The notes beneath the pieces were generated by a model. The model was given only the letters and a program-made list of their open reading frames with translations, searched no databases and was not told the origin of the DNA. From the NCBI RefSeq assembly GCF_030063135.1, contig NZ_JASISO010000002.1, positions 124,001-188,000 on the forward strand: a stretch of DNA of 64,000 nt, in the 5' to 3' direction. Position numbers and translations under genes: made by a program. Positions within the stretch are counted from its first letter, which is position 1; each line of letters begins with the position of its first letter. Positions 18,135-28,480 of the stretch are shown here, piece after piece. This DNA is from Streptomyces sp. G-G2 (lineage in GTDB: Bacteria > Actinomycetota > Actinomycetes > Streptomycetales > Streptomycetaceae).

Positions 18135-18755
18135 ATGCGTAACACCCGCATGCCCACCCGCACGCCCAGACGGGCCCGCGCCGCCGCGCTCGGTCTCGGC
18201 GTGATCCTCGGGGTGTCCGTGCTCAGCGCCCCCACCGCGAGCAGCCACGGGTACACCGACAGCCCCATCAGCCGCCAGAAGCTCTGCGCCAACAAGACCG
18301 TCGCCAACTGCGGCTCCATCCAGTGGGAGCCGCAGAGCGTCGAGGGGCTCAAGGGCTTCCCGGCGGCGGGCCCGGCCGACGGCCGGATATGTTCGGGCAA
18401 CCACCCCGAGTTCGCGGAACTCGACGACCCGCGCGGCGGGACCTGGCCCACCACCAAGGTGACCAGCGGGCAGCCCTACAGCTTCCGGTGGCAGTTCACC
18501 GCGAACCACTCCACCACCGACTTCCGGTACTACGTCACCAAGAACGGCTGGGACCCCGCCAAGCCCCTCACCCGGGCCTCGCTCGACCCCCAGCCCTTCC
18601 TCACGGTCGCCTACAACGGGGCGCGCCCCGACATGACCACCGTCCACCAGGGCGTGATGCCGAGCGGCAAGACCGGTCGGCACATGATCCTGGCGGTGTG
18701 GACCGTCAACGACACCGCCAACGCCTTCTACTCGTGCTCCGACGTTCAGTTCTGA
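18135..18755 (+). CDS. Secreted AA10 lytic polysaccharide monooxygenase (chitin-binding protein, Chb-like)
   Basis: 206 residues. The signal peptide is cleaved before H38 (ASSHGYTDSPISRQ), which makes His the mature N-terminus, as the copper histidine brace requires. The second brace His is H125 (TANHSTTD), and NAFYSCSDVQF carries the axial aromatic. A single AA10 domain of normal length, without a separate binding module, fits the Chb/CHB family that oxidises crystalline chitin. AAGGAG precedes ATG 18135. Two DasR sites upstream imply induction by chitin breakdown products, together with the chitinase at 23.1 kb. Confidence 0.93.
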   Translation: MRNTRMPTRTPRRARAAALGLGVILGVSVLSAPTASSHGYTDSPISRQKLCANKTVANCGSIQWEPQSVEGLKGFPAAGPADGRICSGNHPEFAELDDPRGGTWPTTKVTSGQPYSFRWQFTANHSTTDFRYYVTKNGWDPAKPLTRASLDPQPFLTVAYNGARPDMTTVHQGVMPSGKTGRHMILAVWTVNDTANAFYSCSDVQF

Positions 18756-18766
18756 CGTAACGTCAG
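18752..18766. promoter_or_regulatory. Palindromic operator in front of acyl-CoA ligase
   Basis: CTGACGTAACGTCAG is a perfect inverted repeat (CTGACG, spacer TAA, CGTCAG). It overlaps the LPMO stop codon and ends 15 bp before ATG 18782. TetR-family regulators of fatty-acid genes use similar TGACG-type palindromes. It implies that the ligase has its own regulated promoter rather than reading through from the LPMO gene. No cognate regulator gene is adjacent. Confidence 0.55.
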
Positions 18767-18781
18767 CTAATCTCCGGCGGC

Positions 18782-20467
18782 ATGCGGACGACGACACCCG
18801 AGACCGTCGCGGAACTCATGGCGCGCCAATGGGGCGACCACCGGCCCGGGCTGAGGTACGGAGACACCGTCCTCAGCCACCACCGGACCGCCCAGGAGGC
18901 CGCCGCGCGCGCCGCGCTGCTCGTCGACCTGCTGCCCCCGGGGGCGGAGCCGCACCTGGGGGTGCTGCTCGACAACACCCCCGAGTTCCCCTTCTGGCTC
19001 GGCGCGGCGGCCCTCGCCGGGGCCGCCGTCGCCGGGATCAACCCCACCCGGCGCGGGCCCGAGCTGGCCCGAGACATCCTGCACACCGACTGCCGGATCC
19101 TGGTCACCGAGCGGGCCCACCTGCCGCTCCTGCGCGGCCTCGACCTGCCCGGCGTCCGCGTCCTGGTCACCGACAGCGAGGAGTACGCCGACCTCCTCGC
19201 CCCCTACGCGGGCGCCGAGCCGGGCGGGGCTTCGCTGCGGCCCGGCGGCCCCGGTCCCGGCGACCGGCTGCTCCTTTACTTCACCTCCGGCTCCACCGGC
19301 GCCCCCAAGGCCGCGATCTGCACCCAGGGCCGGCTCGCCGCCGCCGGGGCCGCCCTCGTACGGCAGTTCTCGGTCACCCCCGACGACGTCCACTACATCT
19401 GCATGCCGATGTTCCACGGCAACGCCGTCATCGCCGACTGGCTCCCGGCCCTCGCCGCAGGCGCCTCGGTGGCGCTGCGCCGCCGCTTCTCGGCGTCCGC
19501 GTTCCTGGACGACGTACGGGCGTACGGGGCGACGTACTTCACCTACGTCGGGCGCGCGGTCCAGTACCTGCTGGCCACCGAGCCGCGCCCCGACGACCGG
19601 GACAACCCGCTGCGGCTCGGTTTCGGCACCGAGGCGGGGGCGGTGGACGCGGCCCGCTTCGCCGAGCGCTTCGGGGTCCGGCTGGTCGAGGGCTACGGCG
19701 CCACCGAGGGCGGCGCCTCCGTCCAGCGCACCCCGGACACCCCGGCGGGCGCCCTGGGCCGGGCGGGGGCCGGGAGCGACCTGGCCGTCATCGACCCGGA
19801 GACGGGCGCCGAGTGCCCGGCGGCCGTCTTCGACGGGCGGGGCCGCCTCGTGAACGGCGCCGCGGCCATAGGGGAGCTGGTCAACCGGGGGCGCAGCCTC
19901 TTCGAGGGGTACTGGCGCAACCCCGACGCGGAGGCGGCCCGGACCCGGGACGGCTGGTACTGGACGGGGGACCTGTTCTTCCGCGACGCCGAGGGCTTCC
20001 TCTACTTCGCGGCCCGCACGGACGACCGGCTGCGCGTGGACAGCGAGAACCTGGCCGCCGCGATGATCGAGAACATCCTGGCGCGCTGGGAGGAGGCGGC
20101 GGCGGTCGCCGTGTACGCGGTGCCGGACGAGGTGGCCGGGGACCAGGTGATGGCGGCCCTCGCGCTGCGGCCCGGGGCGGTCTTCGATCCGCGGGCGTTC
20201 GGGGCCTTCCTCGCCGCTCAGCCCGACCTGGGCACGAAGATGGCCCCGCGCTACGTCCGGGTGGTCGCGGACATGCCGGTCACGGCGACGAACAAGGTGC
20301 ACCGGGTGGGGCTGCGCCGGGACGGTTTCCGGACCCCGGACCCGGTCTGGTGGCGTCCGGTACCGGCCGCGCCGGTCACGGGGTACCGCCCGCTGACCGC
20401 GGCGGACGTTTCCGGTCTCCTGGAGTCGTATACGGCCCAGTCCCGCGCGGACCTGCTGGGCCGGTGA
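18782..20467 (+). CDS. AMP-dependent acyl-CoA synthetase (FadD17-like)
   Basis: 561 residues of the ANL superfamily. The P-loop is LLLYFTSGSTGAPKAA, motif A5 is EGYGATEGGAS, the hinge region reads YWTGDLFFRDAEGFLYFAARTDDRLRV, and the C-terminal catalytic lysine is in TATNKVHRVGL. Mycobacterial and actinobacterial FadD17-type ligases have this layout and activate fatty or steroid-side-chain acids. It starts 26 bp after the LPMO gene without a clear Shine-Dalgarno but with a palindrome in the gap, so it is probably separately regulated. Substrate unknown. Confidence 0.88.
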   Translation: MRTTTPETVAELMARQWGDHRPGLRYGDTVLSHHRTAQEAAARAALLVDLLPPGAEPHLGVLLDNTPEFPFWLGAAALAGAAVAGINPTRRGPELARDILHTDCRILVTERAHLPLLRGLDLPGVRVLVTDSEEYADLLAPYAGAEPGGASLRPGGPGPGDRLLLYFTSGSTGAPKAAICTQGRLAAAGAALVRQFSVTPDDVHYICMPMFHGNAVIADWLPALAAGASVALRRRFSASAFLDDVRAYGATYFTYVGRAVQYLLATEPRPDDRDNPLRLGFGTEAGAVDAARFAERFGVRLVEGYGATEGGASVQRTPDTPAGALGRAGAGSDLAVIDPETGAECPAAVFDGRGRLVNGAAAIGELVNRGRSLFEGYWRNPDAEAARTRDGWYWTGDLFFRDAEGFLYFAARTDDRLRVDSENLAAAMIENILARWEEAAAVAVYAVPDEVAGDQVMAALALRPGAVFDPRAFGAFLAAQPDLGTKMAPRYVRVVADMPVTATNKVHRVGLRRDGFRTPDPVWWRPVPAAPVTGYRPLTAADVSGLLESYTAQSRADLLGR

Positions 20468-20533
20468 CCGGAGGCCGGTCGAAGGTGGTCGCGAGCACCC
20501 CTGGGGACCGGGTAATATTTTCTCTGCCAGCAG

Positions 20534-20607
20534 GCGCCGCTAGCTCAGTTGGTTAGAGCAGCTGACTCTTAATCAGCGGGTCCGGGGTTCGAGTCCCTGG
20601 CGGCGCA
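20534..20607 (+). tRNA. tRNA-Lys (anticodon CTT), copy 2
   Basis: Same 74-nt sequence as the copies at 13858 and 28481 but on the plus strand, so it is inverted relative to both. Anticodon CTT, discriminator A, no encoded CCA. Confidence 0.97.
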
Positions 20608-20613
20608 CCTGTC

Positions 20614-20651
20614 CTTCGGGCGGTTTCCGGTTCACCGGGAACCGCCCGAAG
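20614..20651 (+). terminator. Terminator after tRNA-Lys copy 2
   Basis: A 17-bp stem CTTCGGGCGGTTTCCGG / CCGGGAACCGCCCGAAG with one G-U pair and loop TTCA begins 6 bp after the tRNA. It may also end transcription from the convergent IclR gene. Confidence 0.82.
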
Positions 20652-20697
20652 TGTTTCCGCCCCTGTGCGTCCCTGGTCGTGCGCCGCCGGACCGGCC

Positions 20698-21456
20698 CTA
20701 CAGCGTGAGCGACAGCAGCAGCGGCGCGGCCTTGCGGTTCAGCGCCTCCGCCGCGGCCCGCAGCCGGTGCGCGTGCTCGACCGGCATCGACAGGGCCAGG
20801 CACCCCACCGCCGACCCGGCCGTGATCGGCACCGCCGCGCAGACCGTGCCCACCGCGTATTCCTGCAGGTCCAGCATCGGGACCGTGGCGGGCTGGCTGT
20901 CCAGCTTCGAGAACAGGATCCGCTCGTTGGTGATCGTCTTCGACGTGAGCCGGGCGATCTTGTGCCGCGAGAGGTGGTCGCGGCGGCCGTTCTGGTCGAG
21001 CTGCGTCAACAGGCACTTGCCGACCGCGCTGGCGTGCGCGGCGGAACGGAAGTCGACCCACTCGTGCACCTTGGGGGTGCGGGGACTGTCCGCGAACTGC
21101 GTGATCCGTACTTCCCCGTCCACGTACCGGCTGATGTAGACCGCCGCCCCCACCGAGTCGCGCAGTCGGTCCAGGGTCTCCTGGAGCTTGTCCTGCAACG
21201 CCTGCTGCCGGTCCATGCCGGAGCCCAGGAGGACGAGCGAGTCACCTATCGCGTAGGCGCCGTCGGACACCTGCAGTACGTACCCCTCCCGCCGCAGCAT
21301 GAGGAGCATGGGGGTGAGATGGGCCGAAGGCAGCCCCGTCTCACGGGCGATCTGTACGTCCGTCACGCCACCGGTGTGCCGTGCGATCGTTTCGAGTACG
21401 CGCAGCGCGTACTGCACCGAGTGGAACGGCGCGGTCGGCTCGGGCTTCAGCGCCAC
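20698..21456 (-). CDS. IclR-family transcriptional regulator
   Basis: 252 residues. The N-terminal winged helix is VQYALRVLETIARHTGGVTD...ARETGLPSAHLTPML, followed by the IclR effector domain (about 80-250). That domain shows VHEWVDFRSAAHASAVGKCLL and AVGTVCAAVPITAGSAVGCLAL. The GTG start has AGGGGGA just upstream. It is divergent from the LLM flavoprotein across 297 bp, which it may regulate. IclR proteins usually control carbon-source catabolism; the ligand cannot be read from the sequence. Confidence 0.92.
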   Translation of the reverse strand: MALKPEPTAPFHSVQYALRVLETIARHTGGVTDVQIARETGLPSAHLTPMLLMLRREGYVLQVSDGAYAIGDSLVLLGSGMDRQQALQDKLQETLDRLRDSVGAAVYISRYVDGEVRITQFADSPRTPKVHEWVDFRSAAHASAVGKCLLTQLDQNGRRDHLSRHKIARLTSKTITNERILFSKLDSQPATVPMLDLQEYAVGTVCAAVPITAGSAVGCLALSMPVEHAHRLRAAAEALNRKAAPLLLSLTL

Positions 21457-21753
21457 GGTTTTCCCCCTAGCAGGTTGTTACCGCTTGCTCTCACACGATA
21501 GCCACCAAGCGCCCCGCCCGGAGCGGCTGTTGAAGAGATTGATGGCTCAATTATGCCCCTGGACCAGTGGCTACCCAGTTGGCATATGCCACTGTCAACC
21601 GCCCTGTCCGGGTGTGCCGGGAATGCCCCGCACCCGTCCGCTGTTCGAACCCCTCGTACGGCCACGGCACCGGACGGATCCGGACGGGTCCTGGGGGTGG
21701 CGTGCACACGACGAGCGGCCGGACCGGCCGCCGACGACGACGGAGGAGCGAAG

Positions 21754-22860
21754 ATGGCTGACACGGGGGACGGGGTGGGCGCGCCGGACGCGATCCGCGG
21801 AACCGTCCGCGGCTCGGCGCCGGTACCGCTGTCCGTACTGGACCTGGTCACCGTCGGCGCGGGCAGTACCGCCCACGCCTCGCTGCGCACCAGCGTGGAC
21901 ATCGCGAGGCTCGCCGAAGCGCGCGGCTACCACCGCCACTGGATCGCCGAACACCACTCCATGCCCGGGGTCGCCAGCTCCTCCCCGGCCGTGATCCTGG
22001 CGCACCTGGCCGCCCACACCTCGCGGATCCGGCTCGGCTCCGGCGGGGTCATGCTGCCCAACCACGCCCCGCTCGCGATCGCCGAGCAGTTCGGCACCCT
22101 GGAAGCGCTCGCGCCGGGGCGGATCGACCTGGGCCTCGGCCGCGCGCCCGGCACCGACGGGCGCACCGCCATGGCGCTGCGCGGCGGGGGCAGGCTCGAC
22201 GAGGGCGCCGAGGACTTCCCGCGCCAGCTCGCCGAACTGACCCGGTTCCTCGACGACGACTTCCCCGACGGGCACCCCTACGCCCGGGTGCACGCCGTGC
22301 CCGGGCCGGTGCAGGGATCCCCCGCCCGGCCGCCGGTGTGGCTGCTGGGCTCCTCCGGTTTCAGCGCGAGTCTGGCCGGACAGCTCGGTCTCCCCTTCGC
22401 CTACGCCCACCACTTCTCGGCGGCGGGCACGCTGCCCGCGCTCGACCTCTACCGGCAGAGCTTCCGCCCCTCGGCGGTGCTGGCCGAGCCGTACGCGCTG
22501 ATCGGGGTGTCGGCGCTGGCCGCCGACACCGCGGAGGCCGCCCACGCCCAGGTGCTCACCGGCGCGCTGGCGATGCTGCGGCTGCGGAGCGGGCGGCCGG
22601 GCCTGGTGCCGACCCCGCGGGATGCGGCGGCGTACTCCTTCAGCGCCCTGGAGCGGGAGTTCGTCGACAGCTGGCTCGCCACCATCGTGTACGGCACCCC
22701 GGACGAGGTCCGGGAGGGGCTGGACGGTCTGGTCAAGCGGACGGGTGCGGACGAGCTGATGCTGACCACGACCGGGCACAGCGGAGCGGCCCGCGTGCGG
22801 TCGTACGGGCTCGTCGCAGATGCGTACGGGATGCGTGCGGAGGGCGTGGAACCTGCCTGA
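21754..22860 (+). CDS. LLM-class (luciferase-like) flavin-dependent monooxygenase
   Basis: 368 residues of the bacterial-luciferase family, MsnO8-like subgroup: LSVLDLVTVGAG, HWIAEHHSMPGVASSSPAV, RLGSGGVMLPNHAPL and IDLGLGRAPGTD are all typical. It is a TIM barrel using FMN or F420 to oxidise an unknown small molecule. ATG 21754 follows CGGAGGAG (21741-21748). A strong terminator follows. The divergent IclR gene may regulate it. Confidence 0.9.
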   Translation: MADTGDGVGAPDAIRGTVRGSAPVPLSVLDLVTVGAGSTAHASLRTSVDIARLAEARGYHRHWIAEHHSMPGVASSSPAVILAHLAAHTSRIRLGSGGVMLPNHAPLAIAEQFGTLEALAPGRIDLGLGRAPGTDGRTAMALRGGGRLDEGAEDFPRQLAELTRFLDDDFPDGHPYARVHAVPGPVQGSPARPPVWLLGSSGFSASLAGQLGLPFAYAHHFSAAGTLPALDLYRQSFRPSAVLAEPYALIGVSALAADTAEAAHAQVLTGALAMLRLRSGRPGLVPTPRDAAAYSFSALEREFVDSWLATIVYGTPDEVREGLDGLVKRTGADELMLTTTGHSGAARVRSYGLVADAYGMRAEGVEPA

Positions 22861-22928
22861 GTAGCCGCGAACGGGGTTTGGCTGGTTTGTTGCCAAAACC
22901 TTGCGCGGGGATGACCTAAGGGGGCCTT

Positions 22929-22962
22929 AAACCGCTCGTCACCGGGGTGACGAGCGGTTTTT
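22929..22962 (+). terminator. Rho-independent terminator after LLM gene
   Basis: A perfect 15-bp stem AAACCGCTCGTCACC / GGTGACGAGCGGTTT with a 2-nt loop, followed by further T residues (TTTTTG). It is the most classical terminator in the window. Confidence 0.93.
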
Positions 22963-23002
22963 GTTATGCGATCAGGTCTCTGACGAGGGGATTTGTCGTC
23001 CA

Positions 23003-23018
23003 ACTGGTCTAGTCCTTG
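23003..23018 (+). promoter_or_regulatory. DasR-type site (dre) upstream of chitinase, copy 1
   Basis: ACTGGTCTAGTCCTTG matches the dre consensus in the left half and centre (ACTGGTCTAG) with a weaker right half. It lies about 105 bp before the chitinase ATG. Confidence 0.8.
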
Positions 23019-23019
23019 T

Positions 23020-23034
23020 TTGGTCCAAACCATT
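23020..23034 (+). promoter_or_regulatory. DasR-type site (dre) upstream of chitinase, copy 2
   Basis: TTGGTCCAAACCATT contains TGGT and ACCA half-sites and follows copy 1 directly. Streptomyces chitinase promoters typically carry such tandem 12-bp direct repeats around the promoter, giving chitin induction and glucose repression. Confidence 0.75.
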
Positions 23035-23121
23035 GACGCGGCGTTGGAGTGATCGCTATCACTTCTCTCACCCGCAAGCTTTTCCACGGCTCTGCCCTCC
23101 CCCCGCCTCCGGAGGCCCCCC

Positions 23122-24822
<1,701 letters not shown>

Positions 24823-24847
24823 TCCCCCCACCCCGCGCCGAGCGAGC

Positions 24848-24880
24848 GCCGCCTCCGCCCTTCCCAGGGGCGGGGGCGGC
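24848..24880. terminator. Hairpin terminator between chitinase and GGDEF-EAL gene
   Basis: A 13-bp stem GCCGCCTCCGCCC / GGGCGGGGGCGGC with one G-U pair and a 7-nt loop lies in the gap between the two convergent genes. Confidence 0.65.
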
Positions 24881-24903
24881 GGTGTTCGCGGACCCGGAAG
24901 GCC

Positions 24904-24960
24904 GGTTCGGACGCTCGGTCGGTTCAGACGCTCGGTCGGCTCGGACGCTCGGCCGGTTCA
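24904..24960. repeat. 17-bp tandem repeat, 3.4 copies
   Basis: GGTTCGGACGCTCGGTC, GGTTCAGACGCTCGGTC and GGCTCGGACGCTCGGCC follow one another, then GGTTCA. The last partial unit overlaps the stop codon of the minus-strand GGDEF-EAL gene. Units differ at 1-3 positions. It probably arose by slippage and may vary between strains. Confidence 0.85.
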
Positions 24961-26823
24961 GCGGGCGAGGTCCTGCGGGCGGGCGATGATCATCTCGGCG
25001 ATCCGTTCCGGGGCCACCGCGCGGGAGTACAGCCAGCCCTGACCGGTGTCGCAGCCCACCCGGCGCAGCCGCGCCGCCTGCCCCGCCGTCTCCACGCACT
25101 CGGCGGTCACCGTCAGCCCCAGCCGGTGCGCCAGCTGCACCAGGGCCTCCACGATGGTCTCGTCGGCCGGGTTCGGGTGCGAGCCCTCCTCGTAACGGAA
25201 GCCCCGCACGAAGGAGCCGTCCAGCTTCAGCACCGAGACCGGCAGCCGGGACAGGTAGGCCAGGTTGGAGTAGCCAGTGCCGAAGTCGTCGATGGCGATC
25301 CGCACCCCCATGTCGCTCAGCGCCTGCAGGGCCTGGAGCGGCCGCCCGGCCGAGCCCATCACCGCCGACTCGGTCAGCTCCAGCTGGAGCAGCTGCGGCG
25401 CGAGCCCGGTCTCCGCCAGGATCTCCGCGACGTCGCCGACCAGGTCGGAGTCCCACACCTGGCGCACCGCGACGTTCACGGACACGAAGACCGGTGCGTC
25501 ACTGGGGTGTTCGATCTGCCAGCGGCGCGCCTGGCGGCAGGCCGTCCGCAGCACCCACTGCCCCAACTGCACGATGGAACCGTCCTCTTCGGCGATCCCG
25601 ATGAACCGATTCGGCGTGAGGGTCCCGAACTGCGGGTGGTTCCAGCGCACCAGGGCCTCCACGCCCCGCACCACCCCGCTCTCCAGGTCCACCAGCGGCT
25701 GGTACTCCAGCACGAACTCGTCGCGCTCCACCGCCGGCCGCAGCGTCGAGGACAGGGCCTGGCGGGTCATCCGATGGGCGTTGCGCTCCGGGTCGAAGAG
25801 GGTCCAGCGGGCCTTGCCGTCCTCCTTCGCCCAGTACAGCGTGGTGTCGGCGGCCTGCATCAGCGCCGTCGCCGAGGTCCCGGCCGCCACCCGCTCCACC
25901 ACCCCGATGGAGGCCGACACCGACAGCCGTTGCCCGGCCAGGTCGAACGGCTCCTGTACGGCGGCCAGCGCCGAGCGGGCCAGGTCCGCGAGCTGCTCGG
26001 TGCCCGTGGAGTCCTCCACGAGCAGGGCGAACTCGTCGCCGCCGAGCCGCGCGACCAGATGGCCGCCCGTACGCCCGTAACCGGACTGGTCCGCGCACTG
26101 GGCGAGCCGGGCCGCGACGGCGGTCAGCAGCCGGTCGCCGACCCGGTGGCCCAGGGTGTCGTTGACCGCCTTGAACCCGTCGAGGTCCAGGTAGCACAGG
26201 CCGATCCGGCCGGTGCCCCCGCGTTCGTAGGAGGGGCTCTCCAGGGCGGCCGACAACCGCTCGAAGAACAGCGCCCGGTTGGGCAGCCGGGTCACCGGGT
26301 CGTGCATCTGGAGGTGCCGCAGCCGGGCCTGGAGGTCGCGCCGGTCGCTGATGTCGGCGACCGACAGCAGGACGTCCCCGCTGCCCGGTACGGGCCCCAG
26401 CGTGACCTCGGTCCACAGCGAGTGCCCGTCGGGGTGCTTGAGCCGCCGGGTGCAGCGCAGCCGGGCCTGGCGCCCGCGCAGCACCTCGCGGTAGGCCTGC
26501 CAGGTCCGGGCCTCGGCGGCCAGGTCGACCAGATCGGCCGCGGACCGCCCGTCGAGGTCGTGGGCCTCGGTGCCGAGCAGCCCGGCGAGGGCCGAGTTGG
26601 CGGCGACGACGAAGCCGTCGCGGTCGACGACGGCCATCGCGAGGTGGGCCGCGTTGAACGCGGCCCGGTAGTCGCGCAGTTCGGATCCGCTCCGGCCCAC
26701 CGGGGTCCGGCCGGGGCCGCCCGGGGACGTGGTCGACGCCGCAGGCACTGCCGGGTGACGCTCCGTGACGGTCGGTCGGATGCTGTCGGCCGCCGAACCG
26801 GTTCCTTCTGGGGTTCCGCTCAC
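24958..26823 (-). CDS. PAS-GGDEF-EAL protein, cyclic-di-GMP turnover
   Basis: 621 residues. A PAS sensor (about 50-170; DYRAAFNAAHLAMAVVDRDG, VADISDRRDLQARL) is followed by a GGDEF domain with intact RLGGDEFAL and an EAL domain with intact VEALVRW, DDFGTGYSNL and KLDGSF. No membrane segment is evident, so it should be cytoplasmic. Both catalytic signatures are complete, hence it may make and degrade c-di-GMP. In Streptomyces this nucleotide sets the timing of sporulation through BldD and WhiG-RsiG. Assignment to a named protein (RmdA, CdgF and others) is not possible by eye. Confidence 0.93.
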   Translation of the reverse strand: MSGTPEGTGSAADSIRPTVTERHPAVPAASTTSPGGPGRTPVGRSGSELRDYRAAFNAAHLAMAVVDRDGFVVAANSALAGLLGTEAHDLDGRSAADLVDLAAEARTWQAYREVLRGRQARLRCTRRLKHPDGHSLWTEVTLGPVPGSGDVLLSVADISDRRDLQARLRHLQMHDPVTRLPNRALFFERLSAALESPSYERGGTGRIGLCYLDLDGFKAVNDTLGHRVGDRLLTAVAARLAQCADQSGYGRTGGHLVARLGGDEFALLVEDSTGTEQLADLARSALAAVQEPFDLAGQRLSVSASIGVVERVAAGTSATALMQAADTTLYWAKEDGKARWTLFDPERNAHRMTRQALSSTLRPAVERDEFVLEYQPLVDLESGVVRGVEALVRWNHPQFGTLTPNRFIGIAEEDGSIVQLGQWVLRTACRQARRWQIEHPSDAPVFVSVNVAVRQVWDSDLVGDVAEILAETGLAPQLLQLELTESAVMGSAGRPLQALQALSDMGVRIAIDDFGTGYSNLAYLSRLPVSVLKLDGSFVRGFRYEEGSHPNPADETIVEALVQLAHRLGLTVTAECVETAGQAARLRRVGCDTGQGWLYSRAVAPERIAEMIIARPQDLAR

Positions 26824-27179
26824 CGTTCGCTCCCGCAGTGCTCGTGGTGTCCGTGCAGGAAAGTGTGCCGATCATAGAGGCTGCCGGGAGGCCCTATCCA
26901 GCGGCGCCGCCGCGACGACCCCTCCGCTTCGGCGTGCTGACGGTTCGTCCGCCCCCTGTCGCCCGATCGTTTCTGCGCGGCTGTGAGCGCGCGGAGTCCG
27001 TGTGTGACCTCGGCTGACCGATCGTGACGTTCCGTAGACACAGATGAATATGCGCGTAAAGCCGCGGGGTCACCGGGATGCCGTACCGCTCACTCGTGTG
27101 GGGCAGCGGAACAGGACATTAGTAAGACAATCGCCGCAAGGTGGGTGGGATGTTACGAAATCCACCACCGGAGGTCGAT
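26824..27179. other. Intergenic region, GGDEF-EAL / M6 protease (356 bp)
   Basis: A divergent promoter region with no convincing ORF. Locally lower GC around 27025-27060 and 27110-27165 suggests promoter elements for the protease. Apart from the GGAGG ribosome-binding site at 27170-27174 I see no recognisable operator. Confidence 0.5.
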
Positions 27180-28409
27180 GTGCCGCGACAGCAGACACCC
27201 GGGGGAGTGGAGCGCGCGCGCAGTGCCGCGGCCGCCCTCACCTCCCTCGCGGCCATCGCCGCGATCTCGCTCGTCGCGGGTCCGGCGGTGGCCGATTCCG
27301 GGGCCGGGCCGTGCGCGCTCACCCGAACGGCGTCGCACCACTCGCTGGGCCTGGACACCTGGAACGGCGACTACCCCAAGCCGGAACGTTCCCTCAACGC
27401 CCTGATGGTCTTCCTGTCCTTCCCGGACTTCCGGCCCGTCACCACCCCCGACCAGCTGACGGCCGATTACTTCCCGGCCACCAGCCAGTTCTTCGAGCGG
27501 GCCTCGTACGGCCGCTTCCAGCTGGTCCCGCACCCGCAGCGGCACTGGATGCAGATGCCCAAGCCGTCCACCGCCTACGGGATGCAGCGTGACTGGGCCC
27601 CCGAGGCGCGGGCTGCCTACGTGCGCGACGCCGTCGCCACCGCCGACCCCGAGGTGGACTTCAGCGCGTACGACATCGTGTACTTCGTCGCCGACCCGGA
27701 CGCGCCCGGGGTGGACTCCGACGCCACCAAGGTCGTCAACTTCGACCGGCCGATCCGGGCCGACGGCACCGATCTGCGGCGGATCGTCACCGTCTTCGAG
27801 AAGCACCCGCCGGACCGCAACGTCCTGGCGCACGAGACCGGGCACGTCTTCGACCTGCCGGACCTCTATCACCGGCCCAACGACGGCAAGGGGGACTGGG
27901 ACACCTACGTCGGCGACTGGGACGTGATGGGGAGCCAGTTCGGGATGGCCCCGGACCTGTTCGCCTGGCACAAGTGGAAGCTGGGCTGGCTGGGCCCCGG
28001 CCAGGTGGACTGCGTGCGCGGCGGCACCTCCCTGCACACCCTCCAGCCGCTGGCCCAGGCACCGCAGCGGGGCGGCTCGGTCGGAACCCGGCTCGCGGTC
28101 GTCCGTACGGGCCCCGGCACCGCGATCGCCATCGAGGCGCGGGGCTCCGCGGGCAACGACGGGCACACCTGCACCGAGGGCGTCCTGGTCTACCGGGTGC
28201 GCAACGACCCCGCGTCGGGCGGCGGCCCGATCGAGGTGGTGGACGGGCATCCGCACACCGACGCCTGCTGGGGCCGCTCGGTCTACCCGCCGCTCGCGGA
28301 CGCGCCGCTGGAGGTGGGCGAGACGTTCACCGTGCCGGGGGAGCGGATCACCATCGAGGTCGCCGACCGGACCCAGTCCGGCGCGTACACGGTGAAGATC
28401 ACGAGCTAG
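27180..28409 (+). CDS. Secreted M6-family metalloprotease
   Basis: 409 residues from GTG 27180, chosen because GGAGG (27170-27174) stands 5 nt before it; upstream in-frame starts at 27141 and 27150 lack a site. A signal peptide (SAAAALTSLAAIAAISLVAGPAVA) is followed by an M6 (immune inhibitor A-like) catalytic domain. The zinc motif is HETGH (218-222) with downstream FDLPDLYH, and GDWDVMGSQFG is the Met-turn-like region. At the C-terminus is a beta domain with two Cys residues. It should degrade proteins outside the cell, possibly during mycelial lysis. Confidence 0.87.
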   Translation: MPRQQTPGGVERARSAAAALTSLAAIAAISLVAGPAVADSGAGPCALTRTASHHSLGLDTWNGDYPKPERSLNALMVFLSFPDFRPVTTPDQLTADYFPATSQFFERASYGRFQLVPHPQRHWMQMPKPSTAYGMQRDWAPEARAAYVRDAVATADPEVDFSAYDIVYFVADPDAPGVDSDATKVVNFDRPIRADGTDLRRIVTVFEKHPPDRNVLAHETGHVFDLPDLYHRPNDGKGDWDTYVGDWDVMGSQFGMAPDLFAWHKWKLGWLGPGQVDCVRGGTSLHTLQPLAQAPQRGGSVGTRLAVVRTGPGTAIAIEARGSAGNDGHTCTEGVLVYRVRNDPASGGGPIEVVDGHPHTDACWGRSVYPPLADAPLEVGETFTVPGERITIEVADRTQSGAYTVKITS

Positions 28410-28443
28410 TGCCGCGTCCGGCGGTGCCGCGTCCGGACACGAA

Positions 28444-28471
28444 GAAGGCCCCCACTCGCGTGGGGGCCTTC
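28444..28471. terminator. Bidirectional terminator between M6 protease and tRNA-Lys copy 3
   Basis: Perfect 12-bp stem GAAGGCCCCCAC / GTGGGGGCCTTC with loop TCGC. It lies 35 bp after the protease stop and 10 bp beyond the 3' end of the minus-strand tRNA. Confidence 0.85.
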
Positions 28472-28480
28472 CTCCGTCTG

